From NCBI RefSeq assembly GCF_964340395.1, contig NC_135561.1, forward strand, positions 12,095,461-12,159,460: 64,000 bases of DNA, read 5' to 3'. The translations under genes and the position numbers were made by a program. This stretch comes from Glandiceps talaboti. Lineage: Eukaryota; Hemichordata; Enteropneusta; Spengelidae. Below are positions 30,870 to 43,557 of this stretch, one piece after another. The first letter of the stretch is position 1, and each line of letters starts with the position of its first letter. Below the pieces are notes generated by a model. It worked only from the letters and a program-made list of their open reading frames with translations, did not search any database and was not told the origin of the DNA.

Positions 30870-33800
30870 TCACATTGCAACATCTATCCTACCAGGTCTC
30901 CAATTATTATACAACTGAGTTGACTGGGTTGATTTTTGTATATTTCAAAGTTAACAATACACATAACTACAGTATACACAAGAAATACATTATTCAGTCT
31001 CGGGGTGGGGTGAATGCTTATGGAAAAACGCACATTTACTTGTATATATACTAAATTGCAAAATCTATCTATAACTTTAGAGATTGAATGCAGCACGACT
31101 GGATGAAAATAATAAGGACTAAATATTACATAATAGCGGCTCAGACTAGGGCATTACAGGTAATCTCTCTCTGACAAAATAGACTTATAAAACACGCCTC
31201 ATGATATCACATATATACTTTCCCTAATATCTTTAATTTGATATACTTCTTAGCTGGTAGATTTGGAGGCATAACATCTGTTCCTATCTCCGATGTCTTC
31301 CAACAGGAAAACCTATCCTAAGAGCTCCTTCACTATCAAATCCGATAGTTATGATAATTGTATACCGCAACATCTGGTCTACACCTGGATGCAGATATGC
31401 ATCTATGGACTGATTCCAGAATTACCGTTTCAATCTATTTTTCAATTGTTAAATCTCTACGGAATATTTGCATGGTTGCGGTCAAACACCTTTATGTCCA
31501 ACACTTTGTCCTGAACAAAGGACCCCTATTTTTGTACTGTTGAAATACAATTAAAAATTTTAGTCTTGACACATTTACCACTACAATGGTGCAAGTTAAT
31601 TATTGATAGTACGGATACGATTGGACGGATCATTGCGACATTTTAATTTGCCTTTCGTGCATTGCCATAACAAAGTACAGTCACTACCCCATGACTTTTG
31701 CTCTTCAATTCAATCAAAGTAGTTGCTAGATCGCATTTCTGAGTGATTACACAATATAGTGTATGTTTAAATTTGTAGTTGCCATATTCGTCCATATTAA
31801 AACGCTATGCATTTTACACTGTCCACTTAAAGGTAAATTGGATTTTGCAAAGTTATCGATTTCCCTTCAGTAAGTATTATAAGGGGGTTCACTTTATTTA
31901 TCGTTTCTCTAATGTTGTAATTAAGCTGCATTATATTGTGCACTCAGACTCTGATTAGGTGCAGAATACTATAATAGTTTGTCTAATTAGTCGAACAGAA
32001 ATGTAATGAAAACTTATCGACCACACTTTTTTCAGCCTTAATAAATGAGCAACATTAGTTCAACCTTCTGCTAAGTTACACCATTCAATAAGATTAACCA
32101 ATTTTGTATAAGTGTGAACTTTGAAAGACAAAGCCTATAATATGAATAATACATTTGTGATCAGCTCTTAAGTGATTAGAAGCATGCGTACAAGTAAATA
32201 TAGTCTAAAATAGGCAAACAATGGTTATATACCATCAGCATATCTCTAGACTGTACCTGCTATCGCAAAATGTGGATGTAAGCAGACTCCTCGTCATTCA
32301 ACTGCTAGATATTCTCGTGATAAGTAAATTATTCTTTTTAAAATGCATACATCCTGATAACCATGTCTTATATGATCCACTTCAATTAGATTTGAAAGTA
32401 ATGATACGTGATGAATGATATGCAAGAATAATCTCAACGCACGACCGTATACAACACACGGTACTAAGGTAGACCGAATCTGTTAAACAGCATTTTAGAA
32501 ATGTAGTTTTATACAGTTATTTCAATATTTCATGAATGTGCATTGCATAAACCGTTTCAAGTATGTTATTATCATCATAACCACCATCAAATAATTCAAT
32601 TTTTTATTACTCTGTTATAAAACTTTGGATGAAGATTACTACTATAAAGCTACCAAATATAGATGTCCACCAAGCATTTTTGAAATCTACAGAAACAATA
32701 GTTTAAAGTAATGTTTCATTTGATATCTCATTTTGCTACCAATCGGCTAAAAATCAAGGTCTGGCTCATAGACTGTTTAAACCGCAAATATTTTTTATAG
32801 AGTGGATAATACCACTTCAATGTTCAAAAATGTGTACATTTTGATGTGTACACACCTGTACACATGTCTGTGTGCCACCAGACATGTTTCATGCCTATGA
32901 CTAATGCAGTTCTGAAATCTTACCAAAGCTACAGATCCTGTAACAGAACGTATCTATTACTTTACATATATGTTACAGTCATTTCCTGTGATCTATGGTT
33001 GATGTCTAGCTGAGTAGACCGAAGCATAGTTTAATAATAGAATAGAAGCACATTTGCAAGTAAGACAGGTAGGTTATTGCTGACATGTATCAGATAGAGA
33101 CATTCTGATATCCGTGGAATCTTTGCCAACAATGCTCTGTCAGAATATTGTTTGCCAAATGCCTGCATTTTGGTTAATAAGAAGGCAAGTATTAATAAAG
33201 CTTGAATACTGCACATACATGCACGTGGAATGGTGGTGTTTGTTTGAAACATTATATCATATGTAAACAGGACGAGTTAGTCATTCAGTGCAATCAACAA
33301 ATCTTTAATTAGTATGACTTCACTGGAGTATTAATGACTTATAAATGAAAGCATCAATTACGTGTTATTAATTAACAATGAAAATTGCAGTATGAAATGA
33401 TAATGACGGAATTTACTAAACCACATGTTAAAACTGAAAAAAAGGATAAAACATCCAAATAATGAATTAATTACAACCTATCCCACTGTTGCAGTGAGTG
33501 ACAACGTCTTATTAAATATCTATTTATAACAGTGACATGGCATGAAAATAACATAACAAGAAAAGTTAACCAATAAAATCTCATTGTCTTAATTCAAAAC
33601 CGTCAATTTTTCCGACAGATAATACATAATCAAAATGGAAAATGAGAAACATTTTCCCAGTTATGATCAAAGCGTTGAAATAAATACAACAAAATAAAAC
33701 TAACAGAAAATGGCAAAACATGATTATCGAAACCACTGCCTTAAGATACGATTGTAAAGGTGTTCGACATGAATGCGTATTTGAAATATTATATAATGTG

Positions 33801-34960
33801 ATCCTAAAGCTGTAATTCTTTGATCTAGAAAAGTGCATATGAAACATTCATTCAAAGTATTTCCCAAGGGAATGTTGTGTACGGTAATAAGAGTGACTTA
33901 TCCGACTTTATCTCAACATTGAATTACACATGTACATACTTAAATTTTCAGTCGAATTTAATACGCTATTTCTTGTGATGTACAAAGACCAAAACATACA
34001 CTATCATAGCTAAAATGATGTAGGCTTGGCGTTTCACTCATGACGTAACATGACATTTAATACACACCCTCAAACAACTTCTATTGCAAAAGAAGCTATT
34101 ACATAGGTGTCGTGCACAGTGGGGATGCAAACGTAGTAAGGTTTGAAATGTTGGTTATCAGTTAGAAAATAAACAATTAGAAGCGTTTTTACTGCACTGT
34201 GAAAGAATAGCAATGTTTATCAGTGTTCAATGTGATTAGGCACAGGATGATGCTGTGTTTATTGTTAATCTGTTATTATAAGTTCACAGTTGTCTATCTT
34301 TGTGTCAAATACGTAATGTCCCATGGGTGAAACACCAATCCTACACCACCTTAACTATATTGATATTTTACTGAAACAGTAATAGTCTTAATCATAAAAT
34401 CGAAGGCTTAAAGTTAGACTAAATCACTATCATATCCTCTCTATGGAAACCCACTTTCCGTACGTGGAAACACGTGCATGTCGTGTTCAACCCTCTTCTT
34501 TTCTGTGATTTGCCTCTGGATGGCCTCCTGGTCTCGTAGTTTTTACCTGCAATAATTGCAGTGCTTCATAGCTGACGTTGAAGGATTGAAATCTATGTTT
34601 GATATCTCTTTGGCACGATGGCTGGTTTTAATTCTAAAGGCACAAAGGTTATTGAGTTGTGTTGGCTGTTATGAATGAATGTTTATTCTTAATAAACCAC
34701 GTTCCTCAACATTAAAGGTGTGTGCAATTAAATATGATAATCCCCACATTTCGATCCCATTAAATATTTTTTTTTACTTCCTGTTCAGATAGTCCCTGTC
34801 ACAATATGACAGTGTACTCTCAGTTACAAATACAAAATCACGGATATGACAAAAATGTGAAAATAACATTTCGCATTAATTTGTTCCCACAACGTTTTCC
34901 TCAACTGTGAAAAGCTAAAGGTGGTAGTCCATATAAATAATTGAACACACTTTGGATAAT
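30870..34960. other. No gene recognised
   Basis: About 4 kb of AT-rich intergenic DNA. Only short frames occur and none shows a domain or plausible splice context. Confidence 0.4.
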
Positions 34961-35084
34961 GGCGACCTAAAATATAGGCATGTCGATCTCATTGCTTTCC
35001 ACAGAGGCCAAAAAGCTCATTAAAACCAAAGAAATTTCACCGGCACAAATCCTATGGAAAAATATGCTACAAACAATACTCGTT

Positions 35085-35235
35085 ACTACCCAGATACCAA
35101 ACTGTAATAATACAGTCATCTTCAAAAACACATTCTTATCACTAAAAATAACAGACTGGAACAATCTTAAAGATGGCATAGTTAAAGTTTGAACTGCTGA
35201 TACCTTCGAGGCATCCATCGAGCACGACTAAGTGC
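35085..35235 (+). pseudogene. LINE polyprotein C-terminal fragment
   Basis: The frame reads VIFKNTFLSLKITDWNNLKD then GIVKV, stop, TADTFEASIEHD. This is the F-x-x-x-I-x-D-W-N-x-L-P...V-T-A-D-T-F/L tail of many Jockey/CR1-type elements, with one in-frame TGA. Confidence 0.55.
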
Positions 35236-35239
35236 CTTC

Positions 35240-36448
35240 TCTTCTACTCTTTCCGTTGATCATATACCAGTTATCTGGTCATTCGACGTATCTATACATA
35301 AAAGGTTTCCGTCTTCTATGGTTAAGGGAATGATTTGCATGAACAACATTTTGGTTCATGCTGAGAAATCAGGAGTCAAAATTAGTAAATCCCCAACTGT
35401 CAAAATGATGGTTATGCTGGAAAAGTAGAGTCCTGATATGATATGACAGAGTTATCATATTTGGACAATATATAACTACGGACAATAAACATTAACTTAT
35501 TATTGCCGATTTCTGTGATTAGTTTACAGACGAATGGTTTTGAGGTCTATGATGGTGGCTGTGTTTGAATTGAATATTTCATCTAATCTGTTCGCTCTTC
35601 TAAGCATAGAAGAATGAAAACACGGAAGTCGATACGCTTAGATTTGCGGCTAGGATAATGCTTCAAACACGTAAACGTTGCTTGCAAATGTTGCTAGGAC
35701 CTGATTTGGAGTAAAAGCGAAATATACGTAGTAAACATTGCACTTTGATAAAACATCAAAAGGGGTATATTGCCTTTTGTGAAATATATATCTTCGAACA
35801 CTACACGTCACGTCATTACATTGCAATGCAACCTTTATTCAAAAATTTCACTTCAAATAACATACCGTGGAAATAAACTACTTTTTACCTGAAAAAAAAT
35901 GGAATTTCTCTCGCTCAGTTTAACATTAAATGTTACAATACAACATAACATAAAGATGGTAACATTTTAAAGAGTTTAACACAAATAACATATTATTTAT
36001 CAACAGGTTGATATCACCATTTACATGAATAATTTTAAATAAGTTTAAGTATAAATAACATGAATAAGTTTAAATATTCACCGAAATTTCCTTCAATAAG
36101 TGTCCAAGTAGTTGAACTAAACATAACAAATGAAATACAACATAATACTGTTCAATACTTAAAATTGTTGTACTACATATATAACCATACGAAAAGTTAA
36201 TAGTTTAAAATCCAATTTTAAATCTAATGGGTAATCTAGAAGCCAAGGAATTGAAGCCAGCCGAGTACAAAGCAGTAATGAAACTTTCCAATCTACACAC
36301 ACCCTTTGCCATGGTGATATGAATACATGAATATATCAAATATGATAAATTAGCATAATCTAGTCTTGCGTTATCCTCTCACATACATCATTAAGGCATT
36401 AGATCCACACCACTGGTTCTTTTTTTTTGAAAGTATATGATCAAGTAT
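35240..36448. other. GPCR 3' UTR / downstream region
   Basis: Sequence downstream of the GPCR stop codon. On the minus strand an AATAAA lies at 35839-35834, about 610 nt past the stop, and is a possible poly(A) signal. Nothing else was recognised. Confidence 0.35.
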
Positions 36449-36601
36449 TCAAAATGTACGTAAGGCGATCGAGTTTGAATATTTTCCTCGGTGTTTCGAT
36501 GTTGAGAGGTGTGAGATGTTGGTAGATGCGTCGGAATATGGGTAATCATCTTCCATTCCAACGCAATGTTTGGCACGGTAAATTAACATTTTGATGTTTT
36601 T
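36449..36601 (-). CDS. GPCR exon 4 (helix 8 and C-tail)
   Basis: Acceptor TTCTTTTCTTGCAG. Residues 336-385 start KNIKMLIYRAKHCVG, completing helix 8, and are rich in Ser/Thr further on, ending ALRTF before the stop. The tail offers phosphorylation sites and a palmitoylation Cys. Confidence 0.82.
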   Translation of the reverse strand, partial: KNIKMLIYRAKHCVGMEDDYPYSDASTNISHLSTSKHRGKYSNSIALRTF

Positions 36602-39600
36602 CTGCAAGAAAAGAACAACCATTATCAAAACATAACTCCTTTCTTTTTCACACAATACCATTTGAAGATGTGAGAGAGAAGTAAAGATCATTGAAATGCA
36701 ACTATGACTGTTTACTTTAATGGTGACTAGTCATCTTGGAGTTGTATATGAACAGCCTTTTAAAATCAGAAAATTTCTTACAGACTAACATGGCATTGTG
36801 TGATATTGTGTAACTAATACTATACTCCTTCTCTGTTCATTATACATTTTTTCTCGAGATACAGAATTACCAACTATCAATACAATTGCCATATTCCAGT
36901 TAAATATTAATCGATCCACTAATGCGAAACGGTCCACGTTCATTTCCTTATGCTATCCCTAAATACCAAAACTGGTAGTAACTGCTAAACGCGCAACATA
37001 AGCGAGAGGAACCCAAACGATTAATGCCATAATAATCCATATGCAATTGTAAATGATTGAATTGAATTGAATTGAATTTTATTTCCACCAGAAACATAAG
37101 ATAATAACAATACAAAATGAATTATCACTAATAAGAAAATGTTCTGGTGAGGACCATAGACATAGTTCACTTGGAACTAATCTAGTCCATGGTCCTGACA
37201 AATATGGGAAGTAACTAAATGCAAAGTGTACATATCAATGATAAATAAATAATTACAACCATTACAAATTGGCAATACTAAACAAAGAAAAGCATGGTAG
37301 CAACTAAATATCAAACAAACAGAACGGCAAGCGAAATCTATGACAACACAGACAAAGTAAACATAATTATTTACAGCAATGGGCAAATGACAATTAATGG
37401 GGAAAAATAAATGACTTAATGATTTTGTAAATTCATAACGTTTTATGTATGTTCTTAAGTGTATTTGGTAGGGAGTTCCATTGTTTGGTTAAAGCATATT
37501 TGATTTTTTTCTGACATAGTGTAATGATATTCCCGTACTTCGTTATATGATACTTACTCTGAAGTTTTCGCTAAGAAATACGTACACTATTGGATTAAAG
37601 ATGGTATCAGATAGTATCAACCATATGAAGACACACGCACGTGACGTAGTCGTGACTTCCCAGTGTGACGAAAAATAATGCCCATTATATGTAAGGAAGA
37701 GGTTGTAGAAATTAAGAGGAAACCAGCACACTGCAAACAATATGATCAAGGATACCAGAGTGCGGATAACCTGAAAGAAAAGAAAGAACAAAAGCAATTA
37801 TTGTCAAGATGGCCGAATCGTTAGAGTGGCCAATTATGAATCTAAACGTTGCCATTATGGTCATCCCTGCGACCATTATTTCTAACCAGCGAATTCCTAG
37901 GGCAAGAGTTGAATCACAATTGTACCAAGTCAACACAGTTAATTAAATGGTAGGATAAAAGTTGTTGTATGAAAAATTAATCCCATGTGCTTATAGATAC
38001 TGGACAGGACAACGTTTGGTGTGAATCACGAAATTTCAAATAAGCTACCCCCTACTTAATCTGAATGCCATGAAAAAGCATTTTATAATGAAAACATTAT
38101 TCGCATAGTCAGGCCTAGATGCGGAGTGATGGCTAGGCACGGAAAATGGCAGAGAGAAATTTAAGACGTACACCAAGTGGTCATCATGCAAAAGCAAGAC
38201 TCTTTCATAAGCATATACATATCATATGGGAACAAGTTTTAATTCAAAATACCCTTCATTATTATTGCTGATTTTTGATCGCACAGATACACATGCATAT
38301 TAAAGGGTCGCATAATCCGGATCGTACCTTTCGCTTTGCCACTGCCTGTTCCCTGTCTCTCTGGGCGTCAATGTGTCCAGGTAGAGTACGTCTCCATAAC
38401 TTCAGAGCTACCTGGATATAACACCCGCTTAGCAGAATGAGAGGCAGCACGTATGTCACAATAAATAACAGCCAAACATACATCACCCTGTAGTTGATAT
38501 CGGTGGGTTGTGGCCAGTCTCCCCCACACCGATAATACGTCATGGTTACGTTCTCATCTTCTATCATTATGTATCTGGTTTCGTGGTTCGCATATATGAG
38601 TTGTGGGGATGCCAAGGCCATCGCAGCCAGCCAGATTGATAGTATTATCATATTTTTTCCTTTTACCGACAACTTCCTCTTCAAGGGGTACATCACTACA
38701 TGGTAACGATCAAGGCCTATTACGGTCACCGTGAAAATACTCACAACCTGAGAAACCTGGAATGAGAACAATATAAATCATGTTCAAACGAAATGAAATG
38801 GGAAAAGAAAATTTACATGTATATGAAAATTAACACAACAGTCTAAAATTTCAAATACTTGTATGCAAACTTTTGCAGTTATTAATTTTACGTAAAATGT
38901 ACAAATTATATCAGCAAAATAAGACAAATCTTCGTAAAAGAGGCAGCCGGTCAAGAACTTTACTTCCATGTGCGACTAATGGATGAAATTAATGCATGTA
39001 TATATTTCCCACACTCTTTAACGAATGTGCCGAAGATTTAAAAACAAAAATGCGACACTTTTTTAACTACTGCTTGCAGTGTCCACAATATGCACATTAT
39101 TACTTGATTTTGATAATTGTCCCTGAGGGTCTAGGTCATAGTCAACTGCCAAGATCTGAAAAGACAGCTTGTACCTGATAATATGGGAGTAGACACTTGA
39201 ATGTGAGTCTCTATGAACAAAAGGTTTTCAGATATACAGCAAATAATGATTTCTTACTGCAAATATGGTTACCGTTCAGTAAAAAAGTGGTATGTGCACA
39301 AAAATCATGTCTGTGTATAATACTCTTCTTCTTTATCACCTGTATACATAATTTATAAGAAATTGGCAACATGTAGCTACAAGAAAGTGTGTGTGGTGTG
39401 TAATAAATATATCTTGATTTGATAATTGACTTTGAAAATCAAGATCAAAGTCAAAGTGCAGTGTCGCAAAAGAAATCTTGAAATTGATAATATTGGGATA
39501 GATAATTATATTCTGATAGGCCTTTGAATGTATTAAAAGTTTAGAGTTGCACTGTAAATATTAACTTTTTTACCTAAAGATATGCCGGCCAGATATGTCC

Positions 39601-42600
39601 TACAGACAACAAAGTGACGCCCATATGTCCGATATAATATGTCACCTTTGTGCCAGGTATCTATGAAAGGGATATTGCATGTCAATTAAATGACGTATTA
39701 CGGACGGATGCACTGTACATGGACGGGCAGACGCTCGGACGGATACAGGGGGTGAATCGTAATATTCCCCTCCTTCGGGAACTAAAAGGCAAAGCGAGCA
39801 TGTAAAAGTATAGTTATACTGTTGATAATTCCAATGCTTGACGAATTTTATCAGTGTGATTAAACATTTCTGTGATCGACGGATTTTCATGTGGTGTTTC
39901 CTGTGGCATGAGAACGATTATTTGAGAGATCTGAAATACTTTTTGGCATCGCAAACCCGTCGCATTCGGAGTGAGCCAATCAGACATTAATGACAGCGTA
40001 ATGTTTTTAATTTGAAATGTTGTCTACAATTGCCATTATTTAATTACATGTAATGTTATCCTGAGTAAATGCCTCAACATTTTTTTAAAATTACTACATA
40101 AATATTGACAATGTTTTCTGCTGGCAGAACATGACCTTCATGAAACGCATAACCCATACGGCCATCGCGCTTTGAACAAAATTAACGATAAGAACTTGGA
40201 ATGGCCACAGATTTACCTTAAAAGAAAATAACTCAATCGAAAGCATTACGTGTAGTAAATGTGGTGTTATGTTTTATATTTGTTGGACATTCACACTGAA
40301 AATATGACCATTTGAATATTTAATATATAATACAGTATAATGAACTAAAAATTACCTAGTAAATATTGAGAATTGTTTTATGCTGGTGGAGTCTCAGACC
40401 ACATCATGTGAAATGCATATCAACCCTCATGGTGTCACTATGCTTGCAAAAACAGAGGTGGGGATATTCATTTCGCTTTGAAGGGGTTAATGGCAAAAAG
40501 GCCTAACGCCATTGTATGAGCTTTTCACTATAAAAAAAAATAGAATTTATTCTTGTGTGATTTCCGATCTCAATTTAGGCCAGCCTTTGTTCTAGAAGAT
40601 ACCTATTCAACAAATAAGAATAAAAGATGGTTTCGAGCTAAAAAAGTCCATTGTATTGAAAAGTAGGATTTGATTTTGTTACTTTTAAACGACATATTTC
40701 CGAAGTGCTCCGATGATATTTTCCAATAATTTATTTTTTCATCTCCGATCTCATCCAAGATTGTCATGGGTAAAGACTGTACCGATAGAAATATAAATAA
40801 CCAAGAAGCCTTTAGGAGGAAGTGGATTTGGGGAAAATGTTCAGAGTTTCTGCTCATATATCTTATGATTAAAAAGGATGGAAATTTGCGTATCCAGTGA
40901 AGATGTGTCCACAGATAACATGGAAGAGTAAGCATTGTCTGATAATAGAATTTCGAAGTTTATGAACAATCGAAATCCTATCGATCCTACTCTCATGAGA
41001 AACTGAGCAAAATATTTATTTAATGCTTTTGGAAAAAAGAGAACCCTTTTGCACAAGACTGACATAAGTACTGTATAGAATATTCGTATTGCTAACTCTG
41101 CCTTATACTGTTTGACTTCCTTATGCTTTACATTTATTTTATGTATGTGTTGAAACTTTGACATCGGACATTTTCTCGGACTATTTTGGCGGAAATGCTC
41201 ATTTTTTAAAATTAATAAACAATACTATTAGAGTAAAATGAAGTAGGTTTGTGTGTACAGTAATGACGAAATATGTTCAGTTTGGTAGAGCAAATGATAA
41301 CGCACATGCAGTTTAAAGTTTTAAATTAGTGTTGATCTTTTGATCTCTCTTGGTCGACAACCCCCACCAGAATGAAATCTTCAGTACCGTAATGTTTAAC
41401 GCTACGATTTGGGAAAACAATTTTGATGAGTTCTTCATGAGCATGTAGAAAGCACATTTCTTTGAATAAAACAAATCTAAATCTCCGTACCTGGTTTTGC
41501 TTTCCGATAATTTTAGACAGAGCCCCAAGGTTTTTTCAATATCACATATTAATAGCATATTTAGTACTAGGAAAATAAAATGAATTCATATCAAAAACTG
41601 CCAAGGATGAATGTTATATACAGAAATCTCCCTCGTGGATGGAAGAGGGTTGTTAATGTGATATAAATCTTACATCTTCAAAGAAAAGTTGGTCGACAAT
41701 GTTACAAGGCAGGGGTTATCAAGACTTGATGCAATTAGTTGTTTAGTTTCATATCCTGATGTCTACTGACTTATCAGGGTATATGGTTGGTTTTGGGGCA
41801 TATCAGAACCTTGAAGAGTAAACGAGATCATTCTGATAAAATGGTGTAATATATAACATTTTAGTTTTATCCACAATGACAAAGTGAGCTGAATAGATAA
41901 ACATCTTAGTCTGAGTGATTTGTACATATTTTGTCTAGGAGATAATTTAATGAAATAACATGACATTCTGAAACAACATTTCTAACTTTTCTTATCAGGA
42001 AGACGACTTAGGTTCCACAAATTCAGTTAAAGTAAGGAAACGGTCAAACTTTGCAATTTTCCGGTTATTCCTTAGTTGCTAAGGAACAACATGCATGATT
42101 GAGTACATATCTTTCAAGAGAAGAACGAACGAACATGTTTAATACATAGATGTTGATAGATTAGTGTTGGATTCCAGTTTGCCTTCACATTTCCGTTAAC
42201 CTTGACAGGCAGTTTCGGAGTTTCAAAACTGACGTGTATAATTGAAAAGCGTTATTGTCAAAGCAAATCAGTACCATGTTTTCCAGTTCATGCACAGGCA
42301 AATGTATGGATAGTCACGGTCAACTAATCAGTACCCCACTGGCAAACAATTAATCCAGTATACTTATCTGTACACATTGACAAGTGATGTTAACCTAGAG
42401 ACAAAGATGGAAACCAAGACTAGTAATAAGTTAAGAGATATGTAAACAATCCAACCATTTTTCACTTGTCTTGACAGAAGTTTAATATATTCCTCCCCCA
42501 GACGTTCAATTCATACTGCGTTCTTCTCAACGTGTCAATCTATTAAATATTGATTTAGTAACGACATATGTTCCTGTTAATCTTGGGATTTCTGTCACAC

Positions 42601-43526
42601 ATGTTTTTAGCCTCCAAGATAGAAGCCGATAATACCTTAATCCAGATAAATTATGTATTTCATTGCATAGGTATCTGTTATTCGAGGAACAACATGTGGA
42701 ACAGTATTTGGCAAATAACATATTTATACGTCACCTGCGACTACGAATTCATTTTGAAATGCTGCTTCATTTCAAAATAAAATCACTTCCGCGTTGCACT
42801 GTCGAGCTAGTATCACGCACCTCTCTGATGACTGCAATGCGGTTGTTTACATCCCAGCCTTAACTTTATCACCAAAAAAAGATTGCGCGATTGCTCTGTA
42901 GTATGATGTAATGTTTACTCTTTGCATATCGCTCAAAGTCAGATTCAAACTAATAACCTCCAGCTGAAAAATGAATGCATCCTTTTTTGCGTACTGTATT
43001 CCATTAAATGTACAAAAATGTTCGTAATATGCTTTGTTGTTCTAGTTAAGCAAAAATTCCACTCTCTGTGACGGTAATTTTGACATTGTTCATAAATTTT
43101 GGAATTCATGTTTACGATCGCATGACAACTATGCGGTCGCCGTCACAGGACTTTCGCCGCTGTGTGTGGAATGTTGACGATTTCCCTGTGACACGAAACA
43201 TACAGTTCAAAAACTTGTTACAATGTATACAACGATGTTATTTTGTACGGTTGACAATACATTTGTCATTGGAAGTGCTGGTTACAGCTGAAATTCTAGT
43301 TGCCTGCTAGGTTTGTTTGCAAGGTGAGGTGCAGTGATCATGTGAAACAACAAGCAAAAATACGGCTGTTGGTGAAAAATACGCCTTCATACCTTCTGGT
43401 GACGTATAACTTGACGTATAACGTTGATCGTCGTCATATTTAAATCACATTAGACGATAAACTATGTTATCGAGTTTAGATATTCTTTTTACCTGTATGG
43501 TGTAATGTCACGCGTTTGTATGTATG

Positions 43527-43557
<31 letters not shown>

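Noticed and set aside
38262-38327. Read-through of GPCR exon 2 past Lys264
   Set aside because: The GTACGATC donor and the TM6 exon in the same phase give the canonical receptor; the read-through frame ends without TM6-TM7.
40603-41558. Series of minus-strand frames rich in Phe, Leu and Ser as a gene or L1 fragment
   Set aside because: No motif, splice context or consistent frame. The composition follows from AT richness.
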